Assembly (NCBI GenBank): GCA_002256595.1
Contig: NOLC01000061.1
Span: 1-12,126 of the forward strand
From: Methanosaeta sp. NSP1
GTDB lineage: Archaea > Halobacteriota > Methanosarcinia > Methanotrichales > Methanotrichaceae
Direction of reading: 5' to 3'
DNA: 12,126 nt
How positions within the stretch are numbered: the first letter of the stretch is position 1; the number at the start of each line of letters is the position of its first letter. Shown here piece after piece: positions 1 to 6,502 of this stretch. Below the pieces are notes generated by a model. The model saw only the letters and a program-made list of their open reading frames with translations, was not told where the DNA came from and did not search any database. Both the position numbers and the translations under genes were made by a program.

Positions 1-388
1 ACTCCTCATAGCCGATTTTGTCATAGAGCTCGCGGGTCTTCCTGGCCAGGACCCGGGCCGGGCCGCTGCCCATGGCAAAGAACTTGTCCGCCTTGACCTG
101 CCACATGGCGCACTGAGAGGCCATGCAGGATATGGCGGGATGGTCGGTGGCCACCTGGACGCCGGGCAGGAGGATGCCGCCCACCTCAAAGGGCGTGAGC
201 TGGATCTCGGCCAGATCGGCCAGACACAGGCGGGAGAGGTAGACGCCTGCGCCATAGCCGCCTTTAGCTTTAACCCCTGCATCAGCTACGATCGTACCAT
301 TTTCCAGTTCGTGGACCTCGATTTGCAGCTCATCGGCATAGTCGAGCATCTCCTCGAAGACCTCGAATCCCATCTCATTGATTCCCAT
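1..388 (-). CDS. mch: Methenyltetrahydromethanopterin cyclohydrolase, N-terminal part (runs off left edge)
   Basis: Cytoplasmic enzyme that interconverts 5,10-methenyl-H4MPT and 5-formyl-H4MPT (EC 3.5.4.27) in the C1 pathway of methanogenesis. I translated this strand by hand: about 129 residues are present of a family length near 320, and the 3' end lies outside the window. The reading is recognisable by MGINEMGFEVFEEML at the start, then IEVHELENGTIVADAGV, a glycine-rich GGYGAGVYLSRLCLADLAEI stretch, VQVATDHPAISCMASQ and KFFAMGSGPARVLA, the last two being hallmark Mch segments. The chosen ATG is preceded by AAAGGTGATC, a good Shine-Dalgarno about 9 nt upstream; a second ATG 15 nt further in is less well placed. 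It lies 75 nt downstream of the small cysteine-rich gene on the same strand and may share its promoter or use a weak one of its own. No defect is visible in the part present. Confidence 0.95.
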   Translation of the reverse strand, partial: MGINEMGFEVFEEMLDYADELQIEVHELENGTIVADAGVKAKGGYGAGVYLSRLCLADLAEIQLTPFEVGGILLPGVQVATDHPAISCMASQCAMWQVKADKFFAMGSGPARVLARKTRELYDKIGYEE

Positions 389-424
389 CAAGCCGGATCA
401 CCTTTCAGAGGCATGATGCAGGCG

Positions 425-436
425 GCCATAAAAGTC
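425..436 (-). promoter_or_regulatory. Possible TATA box directly upstream of mch
   Basis: On the minus strand GACTTTTATGG lies about 40 nt upstream of the mch ATG, which would put a transcript start near 404 and leave a short leader still carrying the Shine-Dalgarno. The match to the archaeal box A consensus is modest. Read-through from the upstream small gene is equally possible. Confidence 0.3.
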
Positions 437-463
437 TATCGACGGATTTTGCAGCCGGCGCGA

Positions 464-736
464 TTATACCGGGCAGCGGGCACTGCATCCGCCTGTCTTT
501 CTGGAGGGCTTCAGCGGGCAGGAGCCGCTTTGGGAGCAGTTCTCCTGGGAATTATTGTCCTTGCAGGAGGTGCCGGGAGTACAGACGCAGTTCTCGCCGC
601 AGTTGCCGGTGCAGTTTTCTCCCACCGGGCAGGCTCCGCTCTTCTCTGAAAGAAAAGAGGGAGCGGAAAATGAGGTCAACGCCAATGCTGCAATGGCCAG
701 GGCCAGGAGCAGCGCCACTAATAGAGTTCGGTTCAT
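464..736 (-). CDS. Small secreted cysteine-rich protein of unknown function
   Basis: I do not recognise a family. The 90-residue product starts with a clear signal peptide: MNR, then a hydrophobic stretch at about residues 4-20, with likely cleavage near residues 24-26 (SFSAPS). The remaining roughly 55 residues hold ten cysteines, at 36, 42, 46, 50, 52, 58, 67, 73, 84 and 88, rich in Gly, Asn, Ser and Pro, without a second membrane span. Such a composition suits either several disulfides or metal binding outside the membrane; neither can be decided here. The frame is also open from a TTG two codons earlier, but GAGG sits 7 nt before the ATG, so the ATG is preferred. A strong TATA box lies about 60 nt upstream, and mch follows 75 nt downstream on the same strand. 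The signal-peptide-plus-Cys pattern supports a real gene despite its size. Confidence 0.72.
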   Translation of the reverse strand: MNRTLLVALLLALAIAALALTSFSAPSFLSEKSGACPVGENCTGNCGENCVCTPGTSCKDNNSQENCSQSGSCPLKPSRKTGGCSARCPV

Positions 737-793
737 CTTCAATCCTCGATTTGGCTTGTATTAGCCTTGCAAATCGGGATATCTGCGCTGCTG

Positions 794-803
794 CTATTTA
801 TAG
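794..803 (-). promoter_or_regulatory. Archaeal TATA box for the cysteine-rich gene and perhaps mch
   Basis: The minus strand reads CTATAAATAG, a near-ideal archaeal box A. Its centre is about 62 nt upstream of the ATG at 736, which predicts a transcript start near 772 and a leader of roughly 36 nt containing the GAGG Shine-Dalgarno. The rest of the 173-bp gap behind the histidine kinase (737-909) shows no other gene. Confidence 0.6.
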
Positions 804-909
804 CCATAACTGTAAAGGAATTCGGCCTTAGGAATCGATTCAAATCTCTCCAAAGTGAATGGGCCGGAACAGTGGAAAGGCAAGGACGGACACCTGAATC
901 GAGAACGAG

Positions 910-3765
910 CTATTTCGACCTTTCCATCCTTTCCAGAATTCTCTTCAGCTCATCTATTTTCACCGGCTTGCTGATGTAATCATCCATTCCCGCCGCCAGA
1001 CACTGCTCCCGGTCTCCTTTCATGGCATAGGCGGTCATGGCTATGATCCTGGGCTGGCTTGCCGACGGCAGCCTGGTGCGGATGAATCTTGCCGCTTCCA
1101 GCCCATCCATCTCCGGCATCTGGATGTCCATGAGTATGACATCATAGGCCTTCTGCTCCAGGCTGCTCAGCACCTCCAGGCCGTTGGCAGCCAGATCCGC
1201 CCTGTACCCCAGATGCTTGAGCATGGCCATCGCCACCTTCTGGTTGACCGGATTGTCCTCCGCTAAAAGAATGCTGCAGTCGGAGCATGGCATAGCAGGC
1301 GGATGATCCTGCATCTCGGCGGCAGTGAATCCCTCTTTATGCCCCAAGATGAGAATCAAAGCTCCGGCAAGCTGCTCGCCCCGGATAGGCTTGGTTAAAA
1401 AGGCCTTGACCCTATGGGCAGGGAACCTGGCCTTGTCTCCCAGAAAGCCCGCTTCTATTATGGGCAATGCCTGCAGATCCGGCCGGTTCAAGCTCTCCTC
1501 CAGGATCTGCAACCCCTGGATATCAGCGTCAGCTATTGCCACATCGAATCTGCTCTCTTCCAGCCTTCCTGCCGCCTCAGAGCCCGTGGCTGCCTCTTCC
1601 CAGATCAGGCCAAATGATCTGAGATGGCCGGCCAGCATTCTGCGGCTGGCCTCCTTGCCCGAGATTATCAGCGCCCTCTTTCCTGCCAGGCAGGAATAAT
1701 CCGGCCGGGCGGCAGAGGGTAGAGCTTCTGCTGGCGCAGGATGGCCCTCATCGGGCATGGCTGCAATGGTGAAATGAAATTTAGAGCCTGCGCCCTTCCG
1801 GCTTTCCGCCCAGATCCGGCCCCCCATGAGACCTACCAGCTTGCTGCTTATGGCCAGTCCCAGGCCGGTCCCGTCATAACGGCGGGCCAGAGAGGTATCT
1901 ACCTGGCTGAAGGGCAGGAAGAGCCGGGACATGCGATCCTCCGGTATGCCAATTCCCGTATCCATAACCACAAAATGATAGGCGTTGTCTTCTAAATCAA
2001 ATCTGACCGATACCGTGACCTCCCCGGATTCGGTGAATTTAATGGCATTGCTGAGCAGGTTGACCAGGATCTGCCCCAGCCGCCTGCCGTCGCCTGATAT
2101 CTGCCTCGGCAGATCATCGGCCAGGATATAGGCCAGTTCCAGGCGCCTCTCCGCCGCCTTTGGGGCAACCTGCTGCAAGGAAGCCTCTATAGTCTCCTGC
2201 AGATCCACCGGCCCCACCAAAATATCCATCTTCCTGGCCTCTATCTTGGAGAAGTCCAGTATCTCATTGATTATGGCCAGCAAGGAAAGGCCGCTGCTGC
2301 GAATGGTGCTGACATAATCTCTCTTGACCGGGTCAAGTCCGCTCTCCAGCAGCAGATCGGTCATGCCTATTACCGCATTAAGAGGGGTTCTCATCTCATG
2401 GCTGACATTGGCTGTGAACTCGGCCTTGGCCCGGGCCGATGCCTCTGCTGCATCTTTGGCATGGAGCAGCTCCTCCTCCATCCGCTTCTGATTGGTGATG
2501 TCTATGCAGACGCCGAGAGCGGCATAAATGCCACCGGATTCATTCAGCAGAGGGTAGATGGAGTACATGGCCGGAAAACTCTCCTGGCCTTTTCGCATCA
2601 GAGTTCTAAAGCCAGAGAGCCTGGTCTCCGTTCTCATCTGAAAAAGGACTTCATCCAGCTTATCGCGATCCTCGGGAGAGAGCAGCATTGAGACTGGCCT
2701 TCCCATGGCCTCAGCTCGCCGGTATCCGAAGATCTTCTCCGCACCTGGTGAGAACTCCAGGATGAGGGGGTCGGAGCCCCTGACTTCGACGATGACAAAT
2801 GCCACATTCTCTGCCGCCTCAAATATAGCCCTGAGATGCAGCTCCCTCTCCTGCAATGCCTTTTCTGCCTTCTCTCTCTCAGCCAGTTCCCTTTCCAGAT
2901 CGGCTGTCTTCTCCCGGATCATCTGGCTTAGAAAGTCCTGTCTGCTGGCAGCCAGATAGAACAGGCTGACCAGGAGCCCTATGATGATCAGGCCTGCCAT
3001 CTGAGCTATTCGCAGAGGCACCTGCACTGATCCGGCCCATCCTCGGCTCGGGACACCCGCCAGCTCCCAGTAGCTGTCGGGGAGCAGTACTCTGTGGACC
3101 TCCGGATCGGACTGGAATACCTTATCCTCTCCGAAGAACACCTGACCTCGGCTGTCCCTCAGGGCCAGATTCAGGCCACCTGAGGTGGCGTTCAATCCCG
3201 CCGATTGCAGCACTGTTCGGGCCTCTATGGTCATGGACACTATTCCCCAGAAGCTGCCATTGTCAAGCACTGCTCTTCTGGCTACCATCCCCAGGCCTCC
3301 CCGTCTCATCTCATGTGGAGGAGTTATAACCAGGCGTCCTGTCTTTATGGCCTTCTCCACATCCGCTCTGAAGGCGGGGGAGAGATCGCGAAAAAGGCTT
3401 TGCCCTATCATGCCCTGCTGTGCATCGGCTGGATAGATGTGCTCAAAGATGCCGTCAGGGGCTATGGCCATATTGATAATGCCGCTGCCGTCAGAGTAGA
3501 TATGACGGGCAAAGGTGGCGAACCTCTGGCCCAGAAGGTTGGGAGGAGATCCCATCTCTGCCTGGACGAAGGCATGCAGCCCTTCCAGCTTATCCAGGCG
3601 CAAGTAGATGCTTGTGGACAGAGAATTGCCGTCCGAATCGAGACGCTCAGCAACCCGCGCCTTCTCATCAATAATGAGCTGGGACTGATACCACAGCCCC
3701 GCCTGCCACCAGATCAGCAATAATATAGCCGCAATCAGAGCCGTCTGAATCTGGATCTTACTCAT
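910..3765 (-). CDS. Membrane hybrid sensor histidine kinase (CHASE-PAS-HisKA-HATPase-REC-REC)
   Basis: A 951-residue inner-membrane sensor. Order, counted from the ATG: membrane span about 6-26; extracellular CHASE-type ligand-binding domain about 70-195 (IAPDGIFEHIYP, FWGIVSMTIEA); second span about 255-273; a short charged coiled coil 275-310; PAS about 309-426; HisKA with phospho-acceptor H456 in SHEMRTPLN; HATPase with N box around N573, DTGIGIP 602-608 and GTGLGLA 632-638; receiver 1 about 695-810; receiver 2 about 830-945. Receiver 2 is complete: E836/D837, phospho-acceptor D880, T911, K933. Receiver 1 keeps D746 and K792 but its acidic pair is replaced by Ser-Gly (702-703), so it is probably degenerate. 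No output domain or separate response regulator is nearby, so it must signal to a partner elsewhere. The frame is open from a GTG two codons earlier; the ATG fits a leaderless start from the TATA-like element upstream. The ligand is unknown. Confidence 0.93.
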   Translation of the reverse strand: MSKIQIQTALIAAILLLIWWQAGLWYQSQLIIDEKARVAERLDSDGNSLSTSIYLRLDKLEGLHAFVQAEMGSPPNLLGQRFATFARHIYSDGSGIINMAIAPDGIFEHIYPADAQQGMIGQSLFRDLSPAFRADVEKAIKTGRLVITPPHEMRRGGLGMVARRAVLDNGSFWGIVSMTIEARTVLQSAGLNATSGGLNLALRDSRGQVFFGEDKVFQSDPEVHRVLLPDSYWELAGVPSRGWAGSVQVPLRIAQMAGLIIIGLLVSLFYLAASRQDFLSQMIREKTADLERELAEREKAEKALQERELHLRAIFEAAENVAFVIVEVRGSDPLILEFSPGAEKIFGYRRAEAMGRPVSMLLSPEDRDKLDEVLFQMRTETRLSGFRTLMRKGQESFPAMYSIYPLLNESGGIYAALGVCIDITNQKRMEEELLHAKDAAEASARAKAEFTANVSHEMRTPLNAVIGMTDLLLESGLDPVKRDYVSTIRSSGLSLLAIINEILDFSKIEARKMDILVGPVDLQETIEASLQQVAPKAAERRLELAYILADDLPRQISGDGRRLGQILVNLLSNAIKFTESGEVTVSVRFDLEDNAYHFVVMDTGIGIPEDRMSRLFLPFSQVDTSLARRYDGTGLGLAISSKLVGLMGGRIWAESRKGAGSKFHFTIAAMPDEGHPAPAEALPSAARPDYSCLAGKRALIISGKEASRRMLAGHLRSFGLIWEEAATGSEAAGRLEESRFDVAIADADIQGLQILEESLNRPDLQALPIIEAGFLGDKARFPAHRVKAFLTKPIRGEQLAGALILILGHKEGFTAAEMQDHPPAMPCSDCSILLAEDNPVNQKVAMAMLKHLGYRADLAANGLEVLSSLEQKAYDVILMDIQMPEMDGLEAARFIRTRLPSASQPRIIAMTAYAMKGDREQCLAAGMDDYISKPVKIDELKRILERMERSK

Positions 3766-3788
3766 TGGCACCTATTTTGCCGGGGTTT

Positions 3789-3800
3789 GATAAACTATTT
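3789..3800 (-). promoter_or_regulatory. TATA-like element for the histidine kinase
   Basis: The minus strand reads AAATAGTTTATC, centred about 27 nt upstream of the kinase ATG, so transcription would begin at or within a few bases of the start codon. The AGGTG just before the ATG is only 3 nt away, too close to act as a normal Shine-Dalgarno, which agrees with a leaderless message. Confidence 0.35.
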
Positions 3801-3845
3801 CCGCTCAAGATTCAATGGCAGGGTGAATGTGGCCTGAGGAGCAGA

Positions 3846-3863
3846 CTTATAGCCGGCTTATAG
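3846..3863 (+). promoter_or_regulatory. Tandem TATA-like elements for the GNAT gene
   Basis: CTTATAG occurs twice, 11 nt apart (about 3845 and 3856), in the spacer between the divergent kinase and acetyltransferase genes. Either copy would place a transcript start shortly before the preferred ATG at 3899, leaving a short leader that includes the AAGGAG ribosome binding site. Confidence 0.35.
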
Positions 3864-3898
3864 ACGGAATGGATACCTGCATGCTGAAGGAGCCCCTG

Positions 3899-4327
3899 AT
3901 GGTCAGGAGGCTGCAGCCCACAGACCTAAAGGCTGCCCTGGATATAGATCGGGAGGTGTTGGGAGGATACGATCCCGCCATCTTCAGCGCCTTCTGCCAG
4001 TACCACTCGACCAGCACCCTGGTTGCGGAGGTGGGCGGAAGGATTGCCGGCTTTGTGCTGGGATTCAAGCACACTCCCTTCGAGGGCAGGATCTTCTGGC
4101 TGGCGGTCCGTCCCAGCTTTCAAGGCCTGGGTGTGGGTCTGCGGCTGATGCTGGAGGTCTTGAGGGCTTTTCGGCAGATGGGAGCTCTGAGCGCCACGCT
4201 GGAGGTGCGGGTGAGCAACAAAAAGGCCCATTCGCTCTATGCCGCGCTGGGATTTCGCATGATCGGCGTCTGTCCGGCCTACTACTCAGACGGGGAGGCG
4301 GCCATCATCATGAGGCTGCGGCTGTAG
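3899..4327 (+). CDS. GNAT-family N-acetyltransferase, RimI-like
   Basis: Predicted cytoplasmic acetyl-CoA-dependent N-acetyltransferase; the closest resemblance is to RimI/Ard1-type protein N-alpha-acetyltransferases. From the chosen start the product has 142 residues. It opens with the typical MVRRLQPTDLKAALDID strand-helix. It then has WLAVRPSFQGLGVGLRLM, whose QGLGVG is the acetyl-CoA pyrophosphate loop (motif A), followed by LEVRVSNKKAHSLYAALGF (motif B) and a C-terminal YYSDGEAAIIMRL, the arrangement seen in RimI. The frame is open upstream to an ATG at 3827, with others at 3869 and 3881, but only 3899 has a proper AAGGAG 6 nt before it and starts where the fold starts. It is divergent from the kinase and convergent with radB, 31 nt away. 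The substrate cannot be read from sequence; a small-molecule acetyltransferase is the alternative. Confidence 0.88.
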   Translation: MVRRLQPTDLKAALDIDREVLGGYDPAIFSAFCQYHSTSTLVAEVGGRIAGFVLGFKHTPFEGRIFWLAVRPSFQGLGVGLRLMLEVLRAFRQMGALSATLEVRVSNKKAHSLYAALGFRMIGVCPAYYSDGEAAIIMRLRL

Positions 4328-4358
4328 GAAGGATCAAATAAGAGCATGCAATTGCCTG

Positions 4359-5024
4359 TCACTCCACGCCCCGAGCAGTGAGGCGGAAGTCTGCTGTCGT
4401 CCCTTCCGGCGCGGAGCGGTGCTTGACCAGCCTGGCCCGGCGCAGTCCCTCGCCTCTCTTCTCCAGAAGGATTATGGCCTTGCACATGTGCTCGAGGCCT
4501 TTGCCTCCCAGCGGCCGGAGGATTTTGCTCTCTATGTCTGTATAGACCTGGTTGGTTATGACAACAGGAATCCTGTGCCTTCGGGCCATCTCCTGCAGCT
4601 CGGAGAGCTGCAGGTTCAGGGTGCGGCGGATGGTGCGGTTGTCCTCCGCCTCCAGCAAGACCCGGTAGAGGGATGTGGCAGAGTCGAGTATCACCAGTCC
4701 CAGGTCCCTGCCGGCGATGCGGGAGGACTCTCGAATTGCTATGGCCTGCTGCTCCAGGCTCATTGGCTCGAAGACCATGATTTTCTTGGCCATCTCCTCT
4801 GCGCCGGGTCCGGCGATCTGCTTGAACCTCTCCCCGGAGAAGCCTTCCGTATCTATGAAGATGACCCTCAGGCCCCGAGAGACAGCCTGCACCGCCAGCT
4901 GCATGGCGATGTTGCTCTTTCCCGTGCCCGACTCACCGTAGATCTGGGTGATTATGCCCGCCTCAAATCCTCCACCCAATAAGAGATCGATGGCATTGCA
5001 GCCGCAAGGCAAGCAGTCGAGCAT
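4359..5024 (-). CDS. radB: RadB, archaeal RecA/RadA-family recombinase paralogue
   Basis: DNA repair and recombination accessory ATPase of Euryarchaeota, a short paralogue of RadA consisting of the RecA core without the N-terminal helix-hairpin-helix domain. The 221-residue length is normal for RadB. Walker A is GESGTGKS at residues 30-37, following LLLGGGFEAGIITQIYG. VIFIDTEGFS (about 54-63) is the following core strand and is typical of the family. Walker B is LVILD at 110-114, then SATSLYR. HRIPVVITNQVYTD and GGKGLEHMCKAIILLEK match the RadA/RadB L2-region and C-terminal core. It is the last gene of a four-gene unit, 23 nt behind the DUF447 gene, with only a weak ribosome binding site. The gene is convergent with the acetyltransferase, and I see no hairpin or T-run in the 31-bp gap. 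No lesion is visible. Confidence 0.95.
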   Translation of the reverse strand: MLDCLPCGCNAIDLLLGGGFEAGIITQIYGESGTGKSNIAMQLAVQAVSRGLRVIFIDTEGFSGERFKQIAGPGAEEMAKKIMVFEPMSLEQQAIAIRESSRIAGRDLGLVILDSATSLYRVLLEAEDNRTIRRTLNLQLSELQEMARRHRIPVVITNQVYTDIESKILRPLGGKGLEHMCKAIILLEKRGEGLRRARLVKHRSAPEGTTADFRLTARGVE

Positions 5025-5047
5025 AAGATATCAGACGCCTATATTCT

Positions 5048-5641
5048 TCATCTCATATGAGTGAAGCTGTCCACCCGATCCATGAGGCGGTCCATGGCCT
5101 CCCTCTCCCTGAGACCGCCGCAGCGGTCTATGATCCTCTGCATCTTCATCAGCTCCTCGAAATAGGAATCGGTACGAAGAGCCAAATATCTGGTGGCGGC
5201 CACCGACGCCTCGATGACCAGGTTTGCCCCCCGGTTGATGGCCCGAAAGTCCCGTCTTATCACCTCTCCCTTGATGGGCTTTAAATCGCCTATGATGATA
5301 TCCGAAGCAAAAGCCTGGCACTCAAAAAGCCCCCAGGCCTCGGCATCTTTGAGCACAGGCAGATCCTCGCGGCGGGTGAAATACTTGGGAGAGAGATCCT
5401 CCAGAGCCGTCTCGGCAAAGATCCAGGCATCATGGGTGATGTTGGCCACAAACCAGCCTTTGGCCAGCACGTTTTCGTAGGTGTGAGTTCCCAGGAAGAG
5501 CCGGACATAAAGCCGGTTTTCGCTCCTGATTATGCCTATAGGGGCGGCATTGATCCTGCCGTTTGCTTCCGTGGTGGCAATCACCTCATTTATGCCGTCC
5601 AGAATTCCCAGCTCGTCCAGAGCCTCATTTCCATAGAGCAT
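5048..5641 (-). CDS. DUF447 family protein, predicted flavin-binding split-barrel fold
   Basis: Conserved archaeal protein of unknown function, recognised as DUF447 by the opening GILDGINEVIATTEANGRINAAPIG, then LGTHTYENVLAKGWFVANIT, FECQAFA, GEVIRRDFRAINRGANLVIEASVAATRY, and a helical C-terminus. The early part resembles FMN-binding split-barrel flavoproteins (family knowledge; no cofactor residue is proven here). The preferred product has 197 residues. The frame is open from a TTG at 5647 that overlaps the preceding stop, but TGAGG lies 8 nt before the ATG at 5641 and only 2 nt before the TTG, so the ATG is chosen. It follows the CitG-like gene by 2 nt and precedes radB by 23 nt, implying cotranscription and translational coupling. 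My recollection is that DUF447 and CitG-like families recur together in tetrahydromethanopterin gene clusters, which I cannot check here. Confidence 0.85.
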   Translation of the reverse strand: MLYGNEALDELGILDGINEVIATTEANGRINAAPIGIIRSENRLYVRLFLGTHTYENVLAKGWFVANITHDAWIFAETALEDLSPKYFTRREDLPVLKDAEAWGLFECQAFASDIIIGDLKPIKGEVIRRDFRAINRGANLVIEASVAATRYLALRTDSYFEELMKMQRIIDRCGGLREREAMDRLMDRVDSFTHMR

Positions 5642-5643
5642 TT

Positions 5644-6498
5644 TCAAAACCTCAGGCCTCTTAGCAGGGCGATAAATAAAGATGCCGCAATCAGATCCGC
5701 CGTGGAGCCGGGATTGATGTCCCTCTCCAACAGATCCTTGTCCAAGAGCGAGGCTTGCCTTAGGGTAGGATCCCTAAGGGCTTTCCTGGCCAGACGGGAG
5801 ACCTCGCAGGCAGCCTCCATTCCGAACTTGGCCTGGACCAGGCTGTCGGGAACCTCCGCCAGAGCCTCCAGATAGGTCCTGACCACTCCATCGTTCAAGC
5901 CCTTCTCCTCGATCAGAGCTGACAGCCTCTCTGAGAGGCTAAAAGAGCGCTGATAATAGGTGGACCACTCACGGGCAATTAGATCATGGCCGGCAGACAG
6001 CCTCATCAGATCCAGCAGGCTCTTTTCCTCCTCTTGCAGCCTCTCCTCCCAATTTCTGTCGCTGAGGGAAAAGCTTTCCACATCCACGACTCTGGCTCCA
6101 GCCAGAGAGAAAGCCCGATAAAAGGCCAGGGCATCCTCCGGACTGCTACCGTCCAGGACGCTTTTCAGCTCCTCCTGCAATTCTGCCGGCCTGCCTGCCG
6201 CCACAGCCAGGGGGACCATAAGCACCAGAGAGCCGAAATGGGTGTTGCTGGACAGATTCCATGTCTGCCATGCCGCTACTCCCTCCAGAATCAGAGATCC
6301 GAGGCCTGCCCCACCCTCTGCCGCCTTGCGAAAGATGGGATAAGCCGAGACGGCACTGGTCAGAAAGTGATTAAAGCCGATATCGGAGAAATCGTGACCA
6401 CGATCCACATTGCCCGGCTTGGGACTGGAGGATAGTTCAAAGAGCATGGCCAGCAGAGCGCACTGTGCCACCCGGTCAGGACCTGGTTTATAGCTCAT
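5644..6498 (-). CDS. Triphosphoribosyl-dephospho-CoA synthase-like protein (CitG/MdcB family), archaeal branch
   Basis: In bacteria CitG/MdcB joins ATP and dephospho-CoA to make the prosthetic-group precursor of citrate or malonate decarboxylase acyl carriers. This 284-residue protein keeps the family motifs: SSPKPGNVDRGHDFSD (about 23-38), NTHFGSLVLMVPLAVAAG (about 85-102) and DINPGSTADLIAASLFIALL (about 260-279). The middle (about 105-240) is helical and less conserved. No citrate lyase, malonate decarboxylase or CitX gene is in the window, so the bacterial reaction should not be assumed; a related nucleotide or phosphoribosyl transfer in archaeal cofactor synthesis is an inference. The ATG at 6498 lies 4 nt behind the marker-9 stop without a clear Shine-Dalgarno, which fits coupled translation. 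Downstream, the DUF447 gene starts 2 nt after its TGA. Confidence 0.85.
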   Translation of the reverse strand: MSYKPGPDRVAQCALLAMLFELSSSPKPGNVDRGHDFSDIGFNHFLTSAVSAYPIFRKAAEGGAGLGSLILEGVAAWQTWNLSSNTHFGSLVLMVPLAVAAGRPAELQEELKSVLDGSSPEDALAFYRAFSLAGARVVDVESFSLSDRNWEERLQEEEKSLLDLMRLSAGHDLIAREWSTYYQRSFSLSERLSALIEEKGLNDGVVRTYLEALAEVPDSLVQAKFGMEAACEVSRLARKALRDPTLRQASLLDKDLLERDINPGSTADLIAASLFIALLRGLRF

Positions 6499-6502
6499 GA
6501 TT

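Noticed and set aside
140..649. Plus-strand open frame at the left end.
   Set aside because: It runs antisense through both mch and the cysteine-rich gene, whose protein signatures are clear on the other strand.
3205..3723. Long plus-strand open frame opposite the histidine kinase.
   Set aside because: It is antisense to the well-supported CHASE domain coding sequence and has no recognisable motifs. GC-rich codon use commonly opens such shadow frames; the same holds for frames opposite radB, tupC and the marker-9 gene.
910..3765. Identity with FilI, the Methanothrix kinase linked to acyl-homoserine-lactone-type signalling.
   Set aside because: The domain order here (CHASE, PAS, kinase, two receivers, no HAMP, no neighbouring FilR-type regulators) does not fit what I recall of FilI.
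5924..5940. Perfect inverted repeat AGCCTCT-CTG-AGAGGCT, looking like a hairpin.
   Set aside because: It lies inside the CitG-like coding region and encodes an ordinary SLSERLS stretch; no T-run follows on the coding strand, so it is most likely chance.
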